Below, one piece after another: positions 16,528-26,701 of a stretch of 64,000 nt of DNA; the stretch's first letter is position 1; each line of letters begins with the position of its first letter. Below the pieces are notes generated by a model. The model saw only the letters and a program-made list of their open reading frames with translations. It was not told the origin of the DNA and ran no database searches. A program made the position numbers and the translations under genes. The DNA is taken from the NCBI RefSeq assembly GCF_032108445.1, contig NZ_CP134876.1, forward strand, positions 4,526,001 to 4,590,000. Direction: 5' to 3'. This stretch comes from Micromonospora halotolerans. GTDB taxonomy: Bacteria; Actinomycetota; Actinomycetes; Mycobacteriales; Micromonosporaceae.

Positions 16528-17526
16528 TTGAACGTGTCCGGATGGGTGTGGGCGGGAACCCTGGTCGGGATGACCGCGGTCCTGCTGGTCGACCTGTTCA
16601 TCATCGGTCGCCGCCCGCACGAGCCCAGCGTCCGCGAGTCGAGCCTGTGGGTCGGCTTGTACGTGGGGCTGGCCCTGCTCTTCGGGGCGGGCCTGTGGCT
16701 CACCTCAGGCCCCAGCATTGCGGGCCAGTTCTACACCGGGTGGCTCACCGAGTACAGCCTCTCGGTGGACAACCTCTTCGTCTTCGTGATCATCATGGCG
16801 CGCTTCGGGGTGCCCCGGCAGTATCAGCAGAAGGTGCTGCTCATCGGCATCCTGCTGGCGCTGGTCATGCGGGGTGGCTTCATCGCCGCCGGCGCGGCGC
16901 TGATCTCCCAGTTCTCCTGGGTGTTCTACATCTTCGGCGCGTTCCTGATCTACACGGCGGTCAACCTGGCCCGCCAGGGTGAGCCGGACGAGGACGAGTT
17001 CAGCGAGAACGTGCTGATCCGGTGGAGCCGCAAGGCGTTGCCGCTGTCCCGGGACTTCGACGGGGCGCGGATGACCACCCACGAGAACGGGCGGCGGCTG
17101 TTCACCCCGATGCTGATCGTGATGATCGCGATCGGCACCACCGACCTGATCTTCGCCCTCGACTCGATCCCGGCGATCTTCGGCATCACCCAGGAGCCGT
17201 ACCTGGTCTTCACCGCGAACGTGTTCGCGCTGATGGGGCTGCGGCAGCTCTACTTCCTGCTCGGCGGCCTGCTGGACCGCCTGATCTACCTGAGCTACGG
17301 CCTGGCCGTGGTGCTCGGCTTCATCGGGGTCAAGCTGGTCCTGGAGGCCCTCGCCGACAACAACCTGCCGTTCGTCAACGGCGGCGAGCACGTGGGCTGG
17401 GCCCCGCACATTCCGATCTGGCTGTCGCTCACCGTCATCCTGGGCACCCTGGCCGCGGCCACCGTGGCCAGCCTGGTCAAGTCGTCCCGGGACCGGCGCC
17501 GCGAGCTGGCCGAGGCCCGTCGCTGA
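16528..17526 (+). CDS. TerC-family integral membrane protein (probable Mn exporter)
   Basis: 332 residues with eight or nine membrane helices. TerC hallmarks are TEYSLSVDNLFVFVIIMARF near residue 78, with a helix-embedded SVDN motif, and TTDLIFALDSIPAIFGITQE near 210, with the second acidic DSIPA motif. These paired Asp/Asn sites are conserved in TerC/Alx/MeeF manganese exporters. TTG 16528 is chosen because GGAGG lies 6 nt upstream; an in-frame ATG at 16522 overlaps too close to that site. Its position behind a yybP-ykoY riboswitch supports Mn2+ efflux and Mn-induced expression. Tellurite resistance in the family name is historical. Confidence 0.92.
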   Translation: MNVSGWVWAGTLVGMTAVLLVDLFIIGRRPHEPSVRESSLWVGLYVGLALLFGAGLWLTSGPSIAGQFYTGWLTEYSLSVDNLFVFVIIMARFGVPRQYQQKVLLIGILLALVMRGGFIAAGAALISQFSWVFYIFGAFLIYTAVNLARQGEPDEDEFSENVLIRWSRKALPLSRDFDGARMTTHENGRRLFTPMLIVMIAIGTTDLIFALDSIPAIFGITQEPYLVFTANVFALMGLRQLYFLLGGLLDRLIYLSYGLAVVLGFIGVKLVLEALADNNLPFVNGGEHVGWAPHIPIWLSLTVILGTLAAATVASLVKSSRDRRRELAEARR

Positions 17527-17538
17527 CCGGACCGCACA

Positions 17539-17575
17539 CGAAAGGGGCGCCCCGCGGTCGGGGGCACCCCTTTCG
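17539..17575. terminator. Bidirectional terminator, terC / NlpC-P60
   Basis: CGAAAGGGG (17539-17547) pairs with CCCCTTTCG (17567-17575). The inner GCCCC/GGGGGC adds pairs. It lies between convergent stops at 17526 and 17587. Plus-strand transcripts end in CCCCTTTCG, minus-strand in the same sequence. Confidence 0.85.
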
Positions 17576-17586
17576 GCGTACGGGGG

Positions 17587-18504
17587 TCAGATGCGGTGCG
17601 CCCCGACCAGGGTGGCCTCCCGGTCCGGCGGGAGCCGCTCCTCGACGACCCGGCGCTTCACGTAGCAGGCGTGCAGCATCCGCCGCACCTCGCCCTGCGG
17701 CTCGGTGCTGACGATGCCGACGTGGTGGATCCGCCGGCCGGGCCGGGCGAAGAAGTAGAGGTCGCCGGGGCGTTCCTCGCCCAGCGCCAGGGGAGTGGTC
17801 GCCTCCGCCTGGTCGTCGGCGTCCCGGGGCAGGGTCAGGCCGTGCCGGCGCCAGGCCAGGTGCACCAGACCCGAGCAGTCGATGCCGTCGGTGGACAGCC
17901 CGCCCCAGATGTAGATCAGGTCGCGCAGGCGCTCGGCGAGGGCGAGCACCTCCTTGGCCTCCGGCCGCTCGGCGGGCAGCGGGACCAGGTCGCCCTCCGG
18001 GGCCCAGAGCGGGTCGGCCCGACCGGGCGCGAGGACCGGCCGCCAGCCGTCCACGGGCCGCCCGGCCGGGGCCAGGCGGGTGCCGAGGACCACGCCGGCC
18101 AGGACCGGCGGGCCGTCGGGGACGGCGCGCAGCGCGGTGTGTGCGGTGTCCACGACCAGCGGGGTGGCCGGTGAACCGGACTCCGCCGGGGCGCTGAGCT
18201 GGGCGGCGGGCAGCCACCCCGGATAGCCGCGTACGTCGAGCTTGGGGGCGGGCTGCGCCAGGGCGACGACGTGTGCCCAGCCGTCCGCGCGCAGCTCGGT
18301 GACCAGCACCCGCTCGCCGAGCAGCAGCTGGGTCAGGACGCAGTCGCCGACCTGCTGGTCGCGGTCCATGCCGGCGATCCAGGCGGCGACGTCCGGCGGA
18401 TCGTCCAGCGCGGGGCGGTCGACGGGGCGGACCGCCTCGGGGCTGGCCCAGAGGGTCGCCACCGGGACCCGGACGACGGCCTCGCGGCCCGGTTGAAGCT
18501 TCAT
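17587..18504 (-). CDS. NlpC/P60 murein-peptide endopeptidase (YkfC-like)
   Basis: 305 residues. The N-terminal half holds bacterial SH3 segments in YkfC style (VATLWASPEAVRPVDRPALD, then TQLLLGERVLVTELRADGWA, then GYPGWLPAAQL). The C-terminal ~120 residues are NlpC/P60 with catalytic Cys in GIDCSGLVHLAWRRHG, His in RRIHHVGIVS and a later His in RRMLHACYV. No signal peptide, so it acts in the cytosol. In B. subtilis/B. cereus, YkfC cleaves gamma-D-Glu-diamino-acid bonds in recycled muropeptides bearing N-terminal L-Ala. The upstream dipeptide epimerase gene (43 bp away) supplies the next step. ATG 18504 has GAGG 11 nt upstream; GTG 18516 is possible. Confidence 0.87.
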   Translation of the reverse strand: MKLQPGREAVVRVPVATLWASPEAVRPVDRPALDDPPDVAAWIAGMDRDQQVGDCVLTQLLLGERVLVTELRADGWAHVVALAQPAPKLDVRGYPGWLPAAQLSAPAESGSPATPLVVDTAHTALRAVPDGPPVLAGVVLGTRLAPAGRPVDGWRPVLAPGRADPLWAPEGDLVPLPAERPEAKEVLALAERLRDLIYIWGGLSTDGIDCSGLVHLAWRRHGLTLPRDADDQAEATTPLALGEERPGDLYFFARPGRRIHHVGIVSTEPQGEVRRMLHACYVKRRVVEERLPPDREATLVGAHRI

Positions 18505-18547
18505 GCCCACCCCCACCTCACGACCCTATGAAAAATTCCAACGGCGC

Positions 18548-19645
18548 TCAACCATGCGATTGAACCTTTGCTTCACTCACGTTGGCGATCCCGAGGCCGG
18601 GCGCGTCCGGCAGCACGACGGTCGCGCCGTCGTACCGGATCCCGCCGGCGACCGGCGACCAGGCCAGCCACCAGGCGGCGTCGAGGTCCGACACGGCCGT
18701 GGTGCCGTAGGCGGCGACCAGGCTCGCCGCCGCGCCGAGGCCCACCTGGCTCTCCATCATCGAGCCCACGATGGTGCCCATGCCGTGCGCGGCGGCCAGG
18801 TCGAGCAGCGTCCGCGCGGTGTGCAACCCGCCGCACTTGGCCAGCTTGACGTTGACCATGTCGGCCGCCCGCCGCCGGATCACCTCGACCAGGTCGCGCA
18901 GGTCGAAGACCGACTCGTCGGCGAGGATCGGCAGCTCCACCCGGTCGCTGACCCAGGCCAGCCCGTCCAGGTCCCGCCGGTGCACCGGCTGCTCGACCAG
19001 CTCGACGTCCAGCCCGGCGTCCTCGATCCCGCGGATCACCCGGACGGCCTCGCGCGGCGTCCAGCCCTGGTTGGCGTCCAGCCGGATCCGCACGTCGGGC
19101 CCCACCGCGGCGCGGACCGCGCGGACCCGGTCCAGGTCGCCCGGCGCGTCCGTGCCGACCTTGAGCTTCAGCACGGTGAACCCCTCGGCCCGGCGCCGGG
19201 TGGCCGCCGCCGCCAGGTCCACCGCGTCCCCCGCGGCCAGCGTGACGTCCGTCGGGACGCGCAGGGTGGTGCCGCCGAGCAACCGCACCAGGGGTACGCC
19301 GAGCCGCCGCGCGGCCAGGTCGTGCAGGGCGACGTCGACGGCCGCCTGGGCCGACTCGTTGCCCACCACGGCCCGGCGCACCTCGGCGCAGCGGGCCTGG
19401 AGGTCGTCGGCGTCCCGCCCGGTCAGCAGCGGCCCGAGCAGTTGCCGGACGCACGCCTCGGCGCCGGCGACCGACGCGCCGGTCACCTGCCAGACCTGCG
19501 GCGCCTCGCCGAAACCCGAGCGGCCGTCGGCGTCCACCACCTCGACGACCAGGGTGTCCACGGTGGTGGTGCGGCGCAGCGCGGTGACGAACGGGGTGTG
19601 TAAGGGGGCCGAGAGCCGGTGGGTGCGTACCGCGGCGATCGTCAT
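18548..19645 (-). CDS. Dipeptide epimerase (L-Ala-D/L-Glu epimerase, enolase superfamily)
   Basis: 365 residues. Muconate-lactonising-type capping domain and (beta/alpha)8 barrel. Catalytic KxK is in FTVLKLKVG near residue 155. The metal ligands are in IRLDANQGW (Asp), ELVEQPV (Glu) and LADESVFD (Asp); the second acid/base Lys is in MVNVKLAKCGG. This is the set found in L-Ala-D/L-Glu epimerases (YcjG/YkfB), which convert the murein dipeptide to a form that ordinary peptidases degrade. It forms an operon with the YkfC-like endopeptidase. ATG 19645 fits a leaderless transcript; GTG 19654 is in frame. Confidence 0.9.
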   Translation of the reverse strand: MTIAAVRTHRLSAPLHTPFVTALRRTTTVDTLVVEVVDADGRSGFGEAPQVWQVTGASVAGAEACVRQLLGPLLTGRDADDLQARCAEVRRAVVGNESAQAAVDVALHDLAARRLGVPLVRLLGGTTLRVPTDVTLAAGDAVDLAAAATRRRAEGFTVLKLKVGTDAPGDLDRVRAVRAAVGPDVRIRLDANQGWTPREAVRVIRGIEDAGLDVELVEQPVHRRDLDGLAWVSDRVELPILADESVFDLRDLVEVIRRRAADMVNVKLAKCGGLHTARTLLDLAAAHGMGTIVGSMMESQVGLGAAASLVAAYGTTAVSDLDAAWWLAWSPVAGGIRYDGATVVLPDAPGLGIANVSEAKVQSHG

Positions 19646-19654
19646 GTGCGGCAC

Positions 19655-19660
19655 CCTATA
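19655..19660 (-). promoter_or_regulatory. Leaderless -10 element of the murein-peptide operon
   Basis: Minus-strand TATAGG (19660-19655), with 9 nt to the ATG at 19645 and none to the GTG at 19654. The expected start point falls within a few bases of the ATG. No convincing -35. Confidence 0.45.
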
Positions 19661-19692
19661 CGGAGCCGGTGGCGAACAGGGGAGGGCCGACG

Positions 19693-20487
19693 ATGAGGCG
19701 GGACTGGGAGCTGGTGGGCGCGCCGAACGCCCGTGACCTGGGCGGGCTGCCCACCAGGGACGGGCGGCGGGTACGCGCCGGCCGGCTGCTCCGCACCGCG
19801 GCGCTCGGCCGGCTCACCGACGAGGACCTGCCGGTGCTGGGCAAGCTGGCCCCGGCCTGCGTGGTGGACCTGCGGCACGCCACCGAGCAGGCGGTCGCGC
19901 CGCCCGACCGCCTGGCCGGCGAGCCGCGGGTGGTGCACCTGCCGGTCTACGACGCGGCCCACCCGGTGTTCACCTACGTCTCGGCGGTGCTGCTCGGCCA
20001 CGACCTCGACGCGTACGAGGAGCTGGCCCGGGAGGGCATGCCGGGGGCGATGGCGGCCATCTACCGCTGGTTCGTCACCGGCGAGTCGGCCCGGGCGGGG
20101 TTCGGGACGGCGGTGCGGCTGGCCGCCGACGGCGCGAACCTGCCGCTGCTGTTCCACTGTTCGGCCGGTAAGGACCGCACGGGCTGGCTGGCGGTGGTGC
20201 TGCTCACCGCGCTCGGGGTGGACGAGCCGGCGATCCGGGCGGACTACCTGCGGCACAACGAGCTGACCGAGAGCCTGCGCGAGGTGCTGCTGGCCGCCAT
20301 GACCCGCCGCCGGCCGAACCTGGACCCGGCGGTCGCCCGGCCGCTGCTGGAGGTGCGGCCGGAATACCTGGACGCCGCCTATGACGAGGTGCGCCGCGTG
20401 CACGGCACCTTCGACGCGTACCTGCGCGACGGGCTGGGGCTGACCGACCGGACGCTGGCCGCGTTGCGGGCGAACCTGCTGGAGTGA
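19693..20487 (+). CDS. Protein tyrosine/serine phosphatase (CX5R)
   Basis: 264 residues. The signature loop is HCSAGKDRTGW near residue 155 (Cys nucleophile, Arg phosphate-binding), preceded by the general-acid region VYDAAHPVF. The N-terminus WELVGAPNARDLGGLPTRDG is typical of the Y_phosphatase3 / MptpB-like family. Such enzymes act on phosphoproteins or phosphoinositides; the target here is unknown. Mostly cytosolic; no signal peptide. ATG 19693 with GGGGAGGG 6 nt upstream. It is convergent with the beta-lactamase-like gene, with only 4 bp between stops. Confidence 0.88.
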   Translation: MRRDWELVGAPNARDLGGLPTRDGRRVRAGRLLRTAALGRLTDEDLPVLGKLAPACVVDLRHATEQAVAPPDRLAGEPRVVHLPVYDAAHPVFTYVSAVLLGHDLDAYEELAREGMPGAMAAIYRWFVTGESARAGFGTAVRLAADGANLPLLFHCSAGKDRTGWLAVVLLTALGVDEPAIRADYLRHNELTESLREVLLAAMTRRRPNLDPAVARPLLEVRPEYLDAAYDEVRRVHGTFDAYLRDGLGLTDRTLAALRANLLE

Positions 20488-20491
20488 CCGG

Positions 20492-21358
20492 TCACCCGGC
20501 CAGGTCGTGCCGGGCCGCCCAGACCCGCTCGGAGACGTGCGCGATCAGGCGGCAGGCGTCGTCCTCGACCTCCTCGCCGCTCGGCCCGCCGTCGGCCAGC
20601 TCGGTGGTGGTGCAGACCACGACGGCGTACGGCGGGGCGTCGTCGGGGAAGACCACGCCGGCGCCGTGCCGGACGCCGCGTACCCAGCCGTTCTTGTGCG
20701 CGATCCGGGTCCCCTCGGGCAGCCCGGCGGCGAGGTCCTCGCGGTGCTCCTGGGCGAACAGCACGTCCAGCATGGCCGCGCAGCCGGCCGGCGAGGCCAG
20801 CGGGCCGGGCCGGCCGGCGCCGAGCGTCAGGCCCCCGAGCAGCGCGGCCAGGTCGGCGGCGGTGACCAGGTTGTCGATGCCGGCGTCGCGGGCCGCGAAG
20901 TCCTCGATGCCCCGGCCCGTGACGCTGTGCCGGGCCCCGGCCAGCGTCCAGGCCTCGGCCACGGCGGGCAGTCCGACCTGCGCGATGCAGACGTTGGTGG
21001 CCAGGTTGCTGGAGCGGACGATCATCCGTTCGGCGAGCCAGCGCAGCGGTGCCTCACCGCCCACCCGCGCCCAGACCGCGTCGTCGTTGTCGTAGTGCTG
21101 GGCGTTGCTGAAGCTCGGCGTGCCGGGCAGGGCGGACTCGAAGCTGTTGCGCACGGGGACCGGCCGGTCCAGGTCCAGCCGGCCGGCCTCGGCGGCGCGG
21201 TGCAGCGCCACCAGCACGGCGACCTTCATGGTGCTGGCCGCGTAGTGGGTGGCGTCGGCGTGCCGCGTCCAGGTGGGCGAGGCGCCGAGCCGCCCCACGT
21301 ACGCCGAGACGGTGCCGGGCACCTTGTCCAGGTGCGCGTCGAGTTCCTCCCAGATCAT
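20492..21358 (-). CDS. Class A beta-lactamase-like serine hydrolase (cytosolic)
   Basis: 288 residues. The SxxK motif is STMK near residue 43 (nucleophile Ser). An SDN-like SSN is in MIVRSSNLATNVC near 115. The third motif, normally KTG, is HKNGW near 222. No signal peptide, lipobox or transmembrane segment, so it would stay inside the cell and is unlikely to protect against beta-lactams. Probably an esterase/peptidase-type relative of unknown substrate. ATG start at 21358, divergent from a methyltransferase gene. Confidence 0.82.
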   Translation of the reverse strand: MIWEELDAHLDKVPGTVSAYVGRLGASPTWTRHADATHYAASTMKVAVLVALHRAAEAGRLDLDRPVPVRNSFESALPGTPSFSNAQHYDNDDAVWARVGGEAPLRWLAERMIVRSSNLATNVCIAQVGLPAVAEAWTLAGARHSVTGRGIEDFAARDAGIDNLVTAADLAALLGGLTLGAGRPGPLASPAGCAAMLDVLFAQEHREDLAAGLPEGTRIAHKNGWVRGVRHGAGVVFPDDAPPYAVVVCTTTELADGGPSGEEVEDDACRLIAHVSERVWAARHDLAG

Positions 21359-21412
21359 GCCGGTGACCGTAGCGGATCATCGCGGGGGCTGCGGTGCGGC
21401 CCGGCCCGGGTC

Positions 21413-21418
21413 TAGCGT
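21413..21418 (+). promoter_or_regulatory. Leaderless -10 of methyltransferase gene
   Basis: TAGCGT, 6 nt before the ATG at 21425. The predicted transcription start coincides with the start codon. Confidence 0.5.
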
Positions 21419-21424
21419 GCGGAG

Positions 21425-22087
21425 ATGACGACCGCCGCGTACGACGCCATCGCCGACTGGTACGACGACTACGTCACGACCACCGCCACCGACTACAGCG
21501 ACCGGGTCCGGTCGGTGCTGGCCGAGCTGCTCGGTCACGGTGCCGGGCGCTGCCTGGACCTGTGCTGCGGCACCGGGGCGCACGCCGCCGAGCTGCGCCG
21601 GCTGGGGTGGCGGCCGGTCGGGGTGGACCTGTCGGGCGGGCAGCTGCGCCACGCGCGGGGGCGCCTTCCGGTGGCCCGGGGCGACGCGACCGCGCTGCCC
21701 CTGCCGGCCGGCGCCGTGCCGGCGGTGGCCTGCGTGCTCGCCCACACGGACATGCCCGACTACCCGGCGGCGATCGCCGAGGCGGCCCGGGTGCTGGCGC
21801 CCGGCGGGCGGCTGGTCCACGTCGGCGTGCACCCCTGCTTCGTCGGGGCGTTCGCCGACCGCTCCGAGCCGGGGCGGGCCGTGATCGACGGCGGGTACGC
21901 CGAGCGGGAGCGCAGCTTCCGGTCCTGGAACACGGTCGGCGTGCGCGCCCGGGTCGGCGCCTGGCACCTGCCCCTGGCCGACCTGCTCAACGCGGTCACC
22001 GCCGCCGGCCTGACGCTGACCGCCGTCCGCGAGTCCGGCTCCGGCCCGGTCCCCGACATCCTCGCCCTCCAGGCCACCAAACCCTGA
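21425..22087 (+). CDS. Class I SAM-dependent methyltransferase
   Basis: 220 residues. Methyltransf_11-like core: CLDLCCGTGAHAAELRRLGW near residue 40 (motif I), VGVDLSGGQL, ARGDATALPLPAGAVPAVAC, VLAPGGRLVHVGVHP (post-motif). The ending SGSGPVPDILALQA is seen in small metabolite methyltransferases. Substrate unknown. No Shine-Dalgarno; a TAGCGT -10 element ends 6 nt upstream, so it is probably translated from a leaderless mRNA. Confidence 0.86.
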   Translation: MTTAAYDAIADWYDDYVTTTATDYSDRVRSVLAELLGHGAGRCLDLCCGTGAHAAELRRLGWRPVGVDLSGGQLRHARGRLPVARGDATALPLPAGAVPAVACVLAHTDMPDYPAAIAEAARVLAPGGRLVHVGVHPCFVGAFADRSEPGRAVIDGGYAERERSFRSWNTVGVRARVGAWHLPLADLLNAVTAAGLTLTAVRESGSGPVPDILALQATKP

Positions 22088-22119
22088 CCCCACCTCCACC
22101 ACCTCACCGCCCTGACCCG

Positions 22120-22178
22120 TTGATCATGAGGTTAGCGGCGGTGTCGATCTCCGAAACTGCCGCCAACTTCATGATCGA
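22120..22178. repeat. Dispersed palindromic element (family 1, copy A)
   Basis: Imperfect inverted repeat: arm 22120-22139 pairs with 22159-22178 (17 of 20 positions). The core of the left arm is GATCATGAGGTT and of the right arm AACTTCATGATC. The loop contains GTCGATCTCC. It lies between the convergent methyltransferase and typA stops. The element at 44621-44680 has the same outer GTTGATCA...TGATC(A) architecture, a GTT core and a similar TCGA-containing loop. Confidence 0.7.
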
Positions 22179-22237
22179 GGGCGGTGGGCGGAGGCCGGGT
22201 GGGGAGGGGGCCAGGGGGAGGGAGGGCGGGAATGGGT

Positions 22238-22270
22238 GGAGCCCGGTCCGCCGAGGGCGGGCCGGGCTCC
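22238..22270 (-). terminator. typA terminator hairpin
   Basis: GGAGCCCGG (22238-22246) and CCGGGCTCC (22262-22270), 17 bp after the typA stop in the direction of transcription. The stem can be extended by inner TCC/GGG pairs. Confidence 0.75.
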
Positions 22271-22287
22271 GGGTGGGGCGTGTGTGG

Positions 22288-24156
<1,869 letters not shown>

Positions 24157-24287
24157 ACCCTCCATACTCCTGTCTGCGGTTGCCGGGGCACGCCTCGGGG
24201 TCACCCCGAGATCGCCCGGATCTCTGCCGAAAGTGCTGTCCCGACCGTTCCAGGGACTGGCATGCTGGCTCCCGTGCGGGGGACCGG

Positions 24288-25733
24288 ATGCCTGACCTGC
24301 TGAACTGGCTGCAGGAGCTGCCGCCTCTGCTGATCTACCTGGTCGCCGCGACAATCGTCGCGGGCGAAACCGCGGTGATCTTCGGGCTGCTGGTGCCGGG
24401 TGAGGCGACCCTGCTGCTGGTCGGCTTCTTAGCCTACGCGGGGACGCTGCGGATTATTCCGGCGCTGCTGGCCATGACGGCGGCCGCCGTGATCGGAGAC
24501 ACACTCGCCTATCGCGCCGGCCGGCGGTACGGGCCGAAACTGCGCGCCTCCGGCCTCGGTGCCCGGATCGGGCCGCACCGGTGGCGGCGCGCCGACTCGC
24601 TGCTCGACCGCCTCGGCGGCCGGGGTGTGCTGGCCGCCCGCTGGGTGGCCTTCGCCCGCACCCTGGCGCCCCGGCTGGCCGGCGCGGCGGGCCTGCCGTA
24701 CCGGCGGTTCGCCCCGTGGAACTTGGCCGGGGTGGTGAGCTGGGTGGGGGCGTCCGTGCTGGTCGGTTACGCCGCCGGTGAGTCCTATGAGCGGGTGTCC
24801 CGGTTCCTGGGCCGGGCCACCGGCGCGGTGCTCGTGCTGCTGGTCTGCCTCATCGGGGTGGTGCTGGCCGGCCGCTGGCTGGGTCGCAACCCGGACCCGG
24901 CGCGGGCGCTGGCCGCCCGCGCCGCCGCCCTGCCACCGCTGCGCTGGCTGCGCGCCCGCTACGGGGTGCTGTTCTTCCTGCTCGCCATGCGGTTCGGCCC
25001 GGCCGGGACGCTGCTGATCAACCTGGCGGCCGGCCTGCTGCTGCTGTTCGCCGCCGGGCTGGCCGTCGCAGCGGTGCTGGAGGCCGTGGTCCGGCACAGC
25101 GGGCTCGGGGTGCTCGACGGGCTCGTCGCGGACTGGTTCGCCGCCCGGCGTACCCCCGGGGTGGCCGACACGGCGCTGGCCGCGGTCTCGGTGCTGCGCG
25201 GCTGGGTGCTGATCGCCGCGGTGGCCCTCGTGGCGGCGGTGGTGGCCTGGCGGAGCCGGCCGTGGCGGGCCGACCTGCTCAGCGTCCTCGGCACGGTGGG
25301 GGCGTTCGTGCCGCTGGTGGTGCTGGTCGTGGTCGCCGGCGTGACCGCACCGGGCGGCCCGGACGGCGCTCCGGACCTGCTGCCCACCCAGAACGCGGTG
25401 GTCACGGCGAGTTTCGGCACCCTCGCGTGGCTGCTGTCCCGGGGCGCCCGCTGGCCGGTGGCGGTGGCGGTCTGGACGGGCGCCCTGGCCGGCGTGGTCG
25501 CCGTCACCGGCGCCCGGCTCTACCTGGGGTGGAGCACGGCCAGCGGCACCGCGACGTCGGTGCTGCTCGGTGCGGCCTGGGTCACCGTGCTCGTGGTCGC
25601 CTGGGCCACCCGGGACCACGCGGTCGGCGGGGACGACGCGCCGCCCGGCGCGGACGGGCTGGCCACAGGGGACGGATCGCCGCGGCCGCGGGCCCTCCCC
25701 GGCGGCGTCGCGGGTACCCCGCCGGCCCGTTGA
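24288..25733 (+). CDS. DedA-family protein fused to a degenerate PAP2-like domain
   Basis: 481 residues, about eleven membrane helices. Residues 1-200 are a DedA/SNARE-associated (VTT) domain, with [33 protein letters not shown] and [20 protein letters not shown], a fold linked to lipid-carrier flipping. The C-terminal ~230 residues align with PAP2 phosphatases ([41 protein letters not shown]). The expected SGHA histidine and the second catalytic histidine are replaced, so phosphatase activity is doubtful. ATG 24288 with GGGGG 5 nt upstream; divergent from typA. Possible role in undecaprenyl-phosphate or phospholipid handling (inference). Confidence 0.82.
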   Translation: MPDLLNWLQELPPLLIYLVAATIVAGETAVIFGLLVPGEATLLLVGFLAYAGTLRIIPALLAMTAAAVIGDTLAYRAGRRYGPKLRASGLGARIGPHRWRRADSLLDRLGGRGVLAARWVAFARTLAPRLAGAAGLPYRRFAPWNLAGVVSWVGASVLVGYAAGESYERVSRFLGRATGAVLVLLVCLIGVVLAGRWLGRNPDPARALAARAAALPPLRWLRARYGVLFFLLAMRFGPAGTLLINLAAGLLLLFAAGLAVAAVLEAVVRHSGLGVLDGLVADWFAARRTPGVADTALAAVSVLRGWVLIAAVALVAAVVAWRSRPWRADLLSVLGTVGAFVPLVVLVVVAGVTAPGGPDGAPDLLPTQNAVVTASFGTLAWLLSRGARWPVAVAVWTGALAGVVAVTGARLYLGWSTASGTATSVLLGAAWVTVLVVAWATRDHAVGGDDAPPGADGLATGDGSPRPRALPGGVAGTPPAR

Positions 25734-25773
25734 TCCCTGCTAGGGTGCGGCGGACGACCACGGGGGAGGTCTG

Positions 25774-26652
25774 ATGCGTCGAGGAGTGGGCCGCTGGGCC
25801 ACGGCGGCGGTCGCCGCGGTGCTGGCGGCGACCGTGGTCACCGGGTGCGGCGACGGCGACGGGCCGACCCGCGAGGTGGCGGTGGAGCTGCCCAGCGAGG
25901 CGCCCGTCGACGCGCCGGCGGACGGCCCCGCCGACCTGCCGAGCGACGAACCGCCGGCGGTCGCGGCCATGGGCGGGAAGCCCAGCGCCAAGCCCAGCCC
26001 GAGCGCGTCGTCGAAGCCGAAGCCGAAGCCGACCCGCACCACCACCGGCCCGCTCGCCAAGCCGAAGCCACCCACCGAGACCCAGGTGCCGCCGCCCCCG
26101 CCGAAGCCGCCGGCGAGCGGGTGCCAGCCCAGCTACCGGGGCACCCAGGCGACCCGCAGCCAGGTGAAGTCGGCGCTGTCCGACGCGGCGGCGCGCACCT
26201 ACTGGCCCACCTCCGCGCCGGACATCAAGATCCCGCTGGCCCTGATGAAGGCGACCGCCTGGCAGGAGAGCGGCTGGCAGTCCAACATCGTGGCCTGCGA
26301 CGGGGGCATCGGGCTCATGCAGGTCATGCCGGCCACCGCGGACTGGATGAACCAGCGGTTCGGCCAGTCGTACGACATCGATGCTTACCGCGACAACGCC
26401 TACCTGGGCGGCACCTACCTGGCCTGGCTCACCAAGTACATCGGCGACATGTACTTCGAGTCGGACTACCGGCTGGACGCCTCGCTCTGCACGTCGGAAC
26501 TGAACTCCTGTCTGCTCAACGCGGTGATCGCGGCGTACAACTACGGGCACGGCGCGGTGGCCCGTGAGGGCGAGCCGCTGGCCATCCCGAACCCGCAGTA
26601 CGTGCGCAACGTGCGGGCGCTGATGACGGAGTGCGTCTGCCTCAGCTACTGA
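25774..26652 (+). CDS. Lipoprotein with lytic-transglycosylase domain
   Basis: 292 residues. Lipoprotein signal with lipobox VVTGC near residue 26, then a long Pro/Lys/Ser linker (about 70-110). An SLT-like domain follows: LMKATAWQESGWQSNIVACD (catalytic Glu in QESGW), then GIGLMQVMPATADWMNQRFG and AYLGGTYLAWLTKYIGDM. It likely cleaves peptidoglycan glycan strands at the outer face of the membrane. TAGGGT (25741-25746) is a likely -10, and GGGGGAGG precedes the ATG. It is followed by a perfect 12-bp terminator. Confidence 0.9.
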   Translation: MRRGVGRWATAAVAAVLAATVVTGCGDGDGPTREVAVELPSEAPVDAPADGPADLPSDEPPAVAAMGGKPSAKPSPSASSKPKPKPTRTTTGPLAKPKPPTETQVPPPPPKPPASGCQPSYRGTQATRSQVKSALSDAAARTYWPTSAPDIKIPLALMKATAWQESGWQSNIVACDGGIGLMQVMPATADWMNQRFGQSYDIDAYRDNAYLGGTYLAWLTKYIGDMYFESDYRLDASLCTSELNSCLLNAVIAAYNYGHGAVAREGEPLAIPNPQYVRNVRALMTECVCLSY

Positions 26653-26664
26653 GCGGACGAGAAC

Positions 26665-26694
26665 GGGGCCCCGGCGGAGGATCGCCGGGGCCCC
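26665..26694. terminator. Bidirectional terminator, transglycosylase / MMPL
   Basis: Perfect 12-bp stem GGGGCCCCGGCG / CGCCGGGGCCCC (26665-26676, 26683-26694) with a 6-nt loop, between convergent stops at 26652 and 26702. Confidence 0.85.
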
Positions 26695-26701
26695 GGCCGT
26701 C

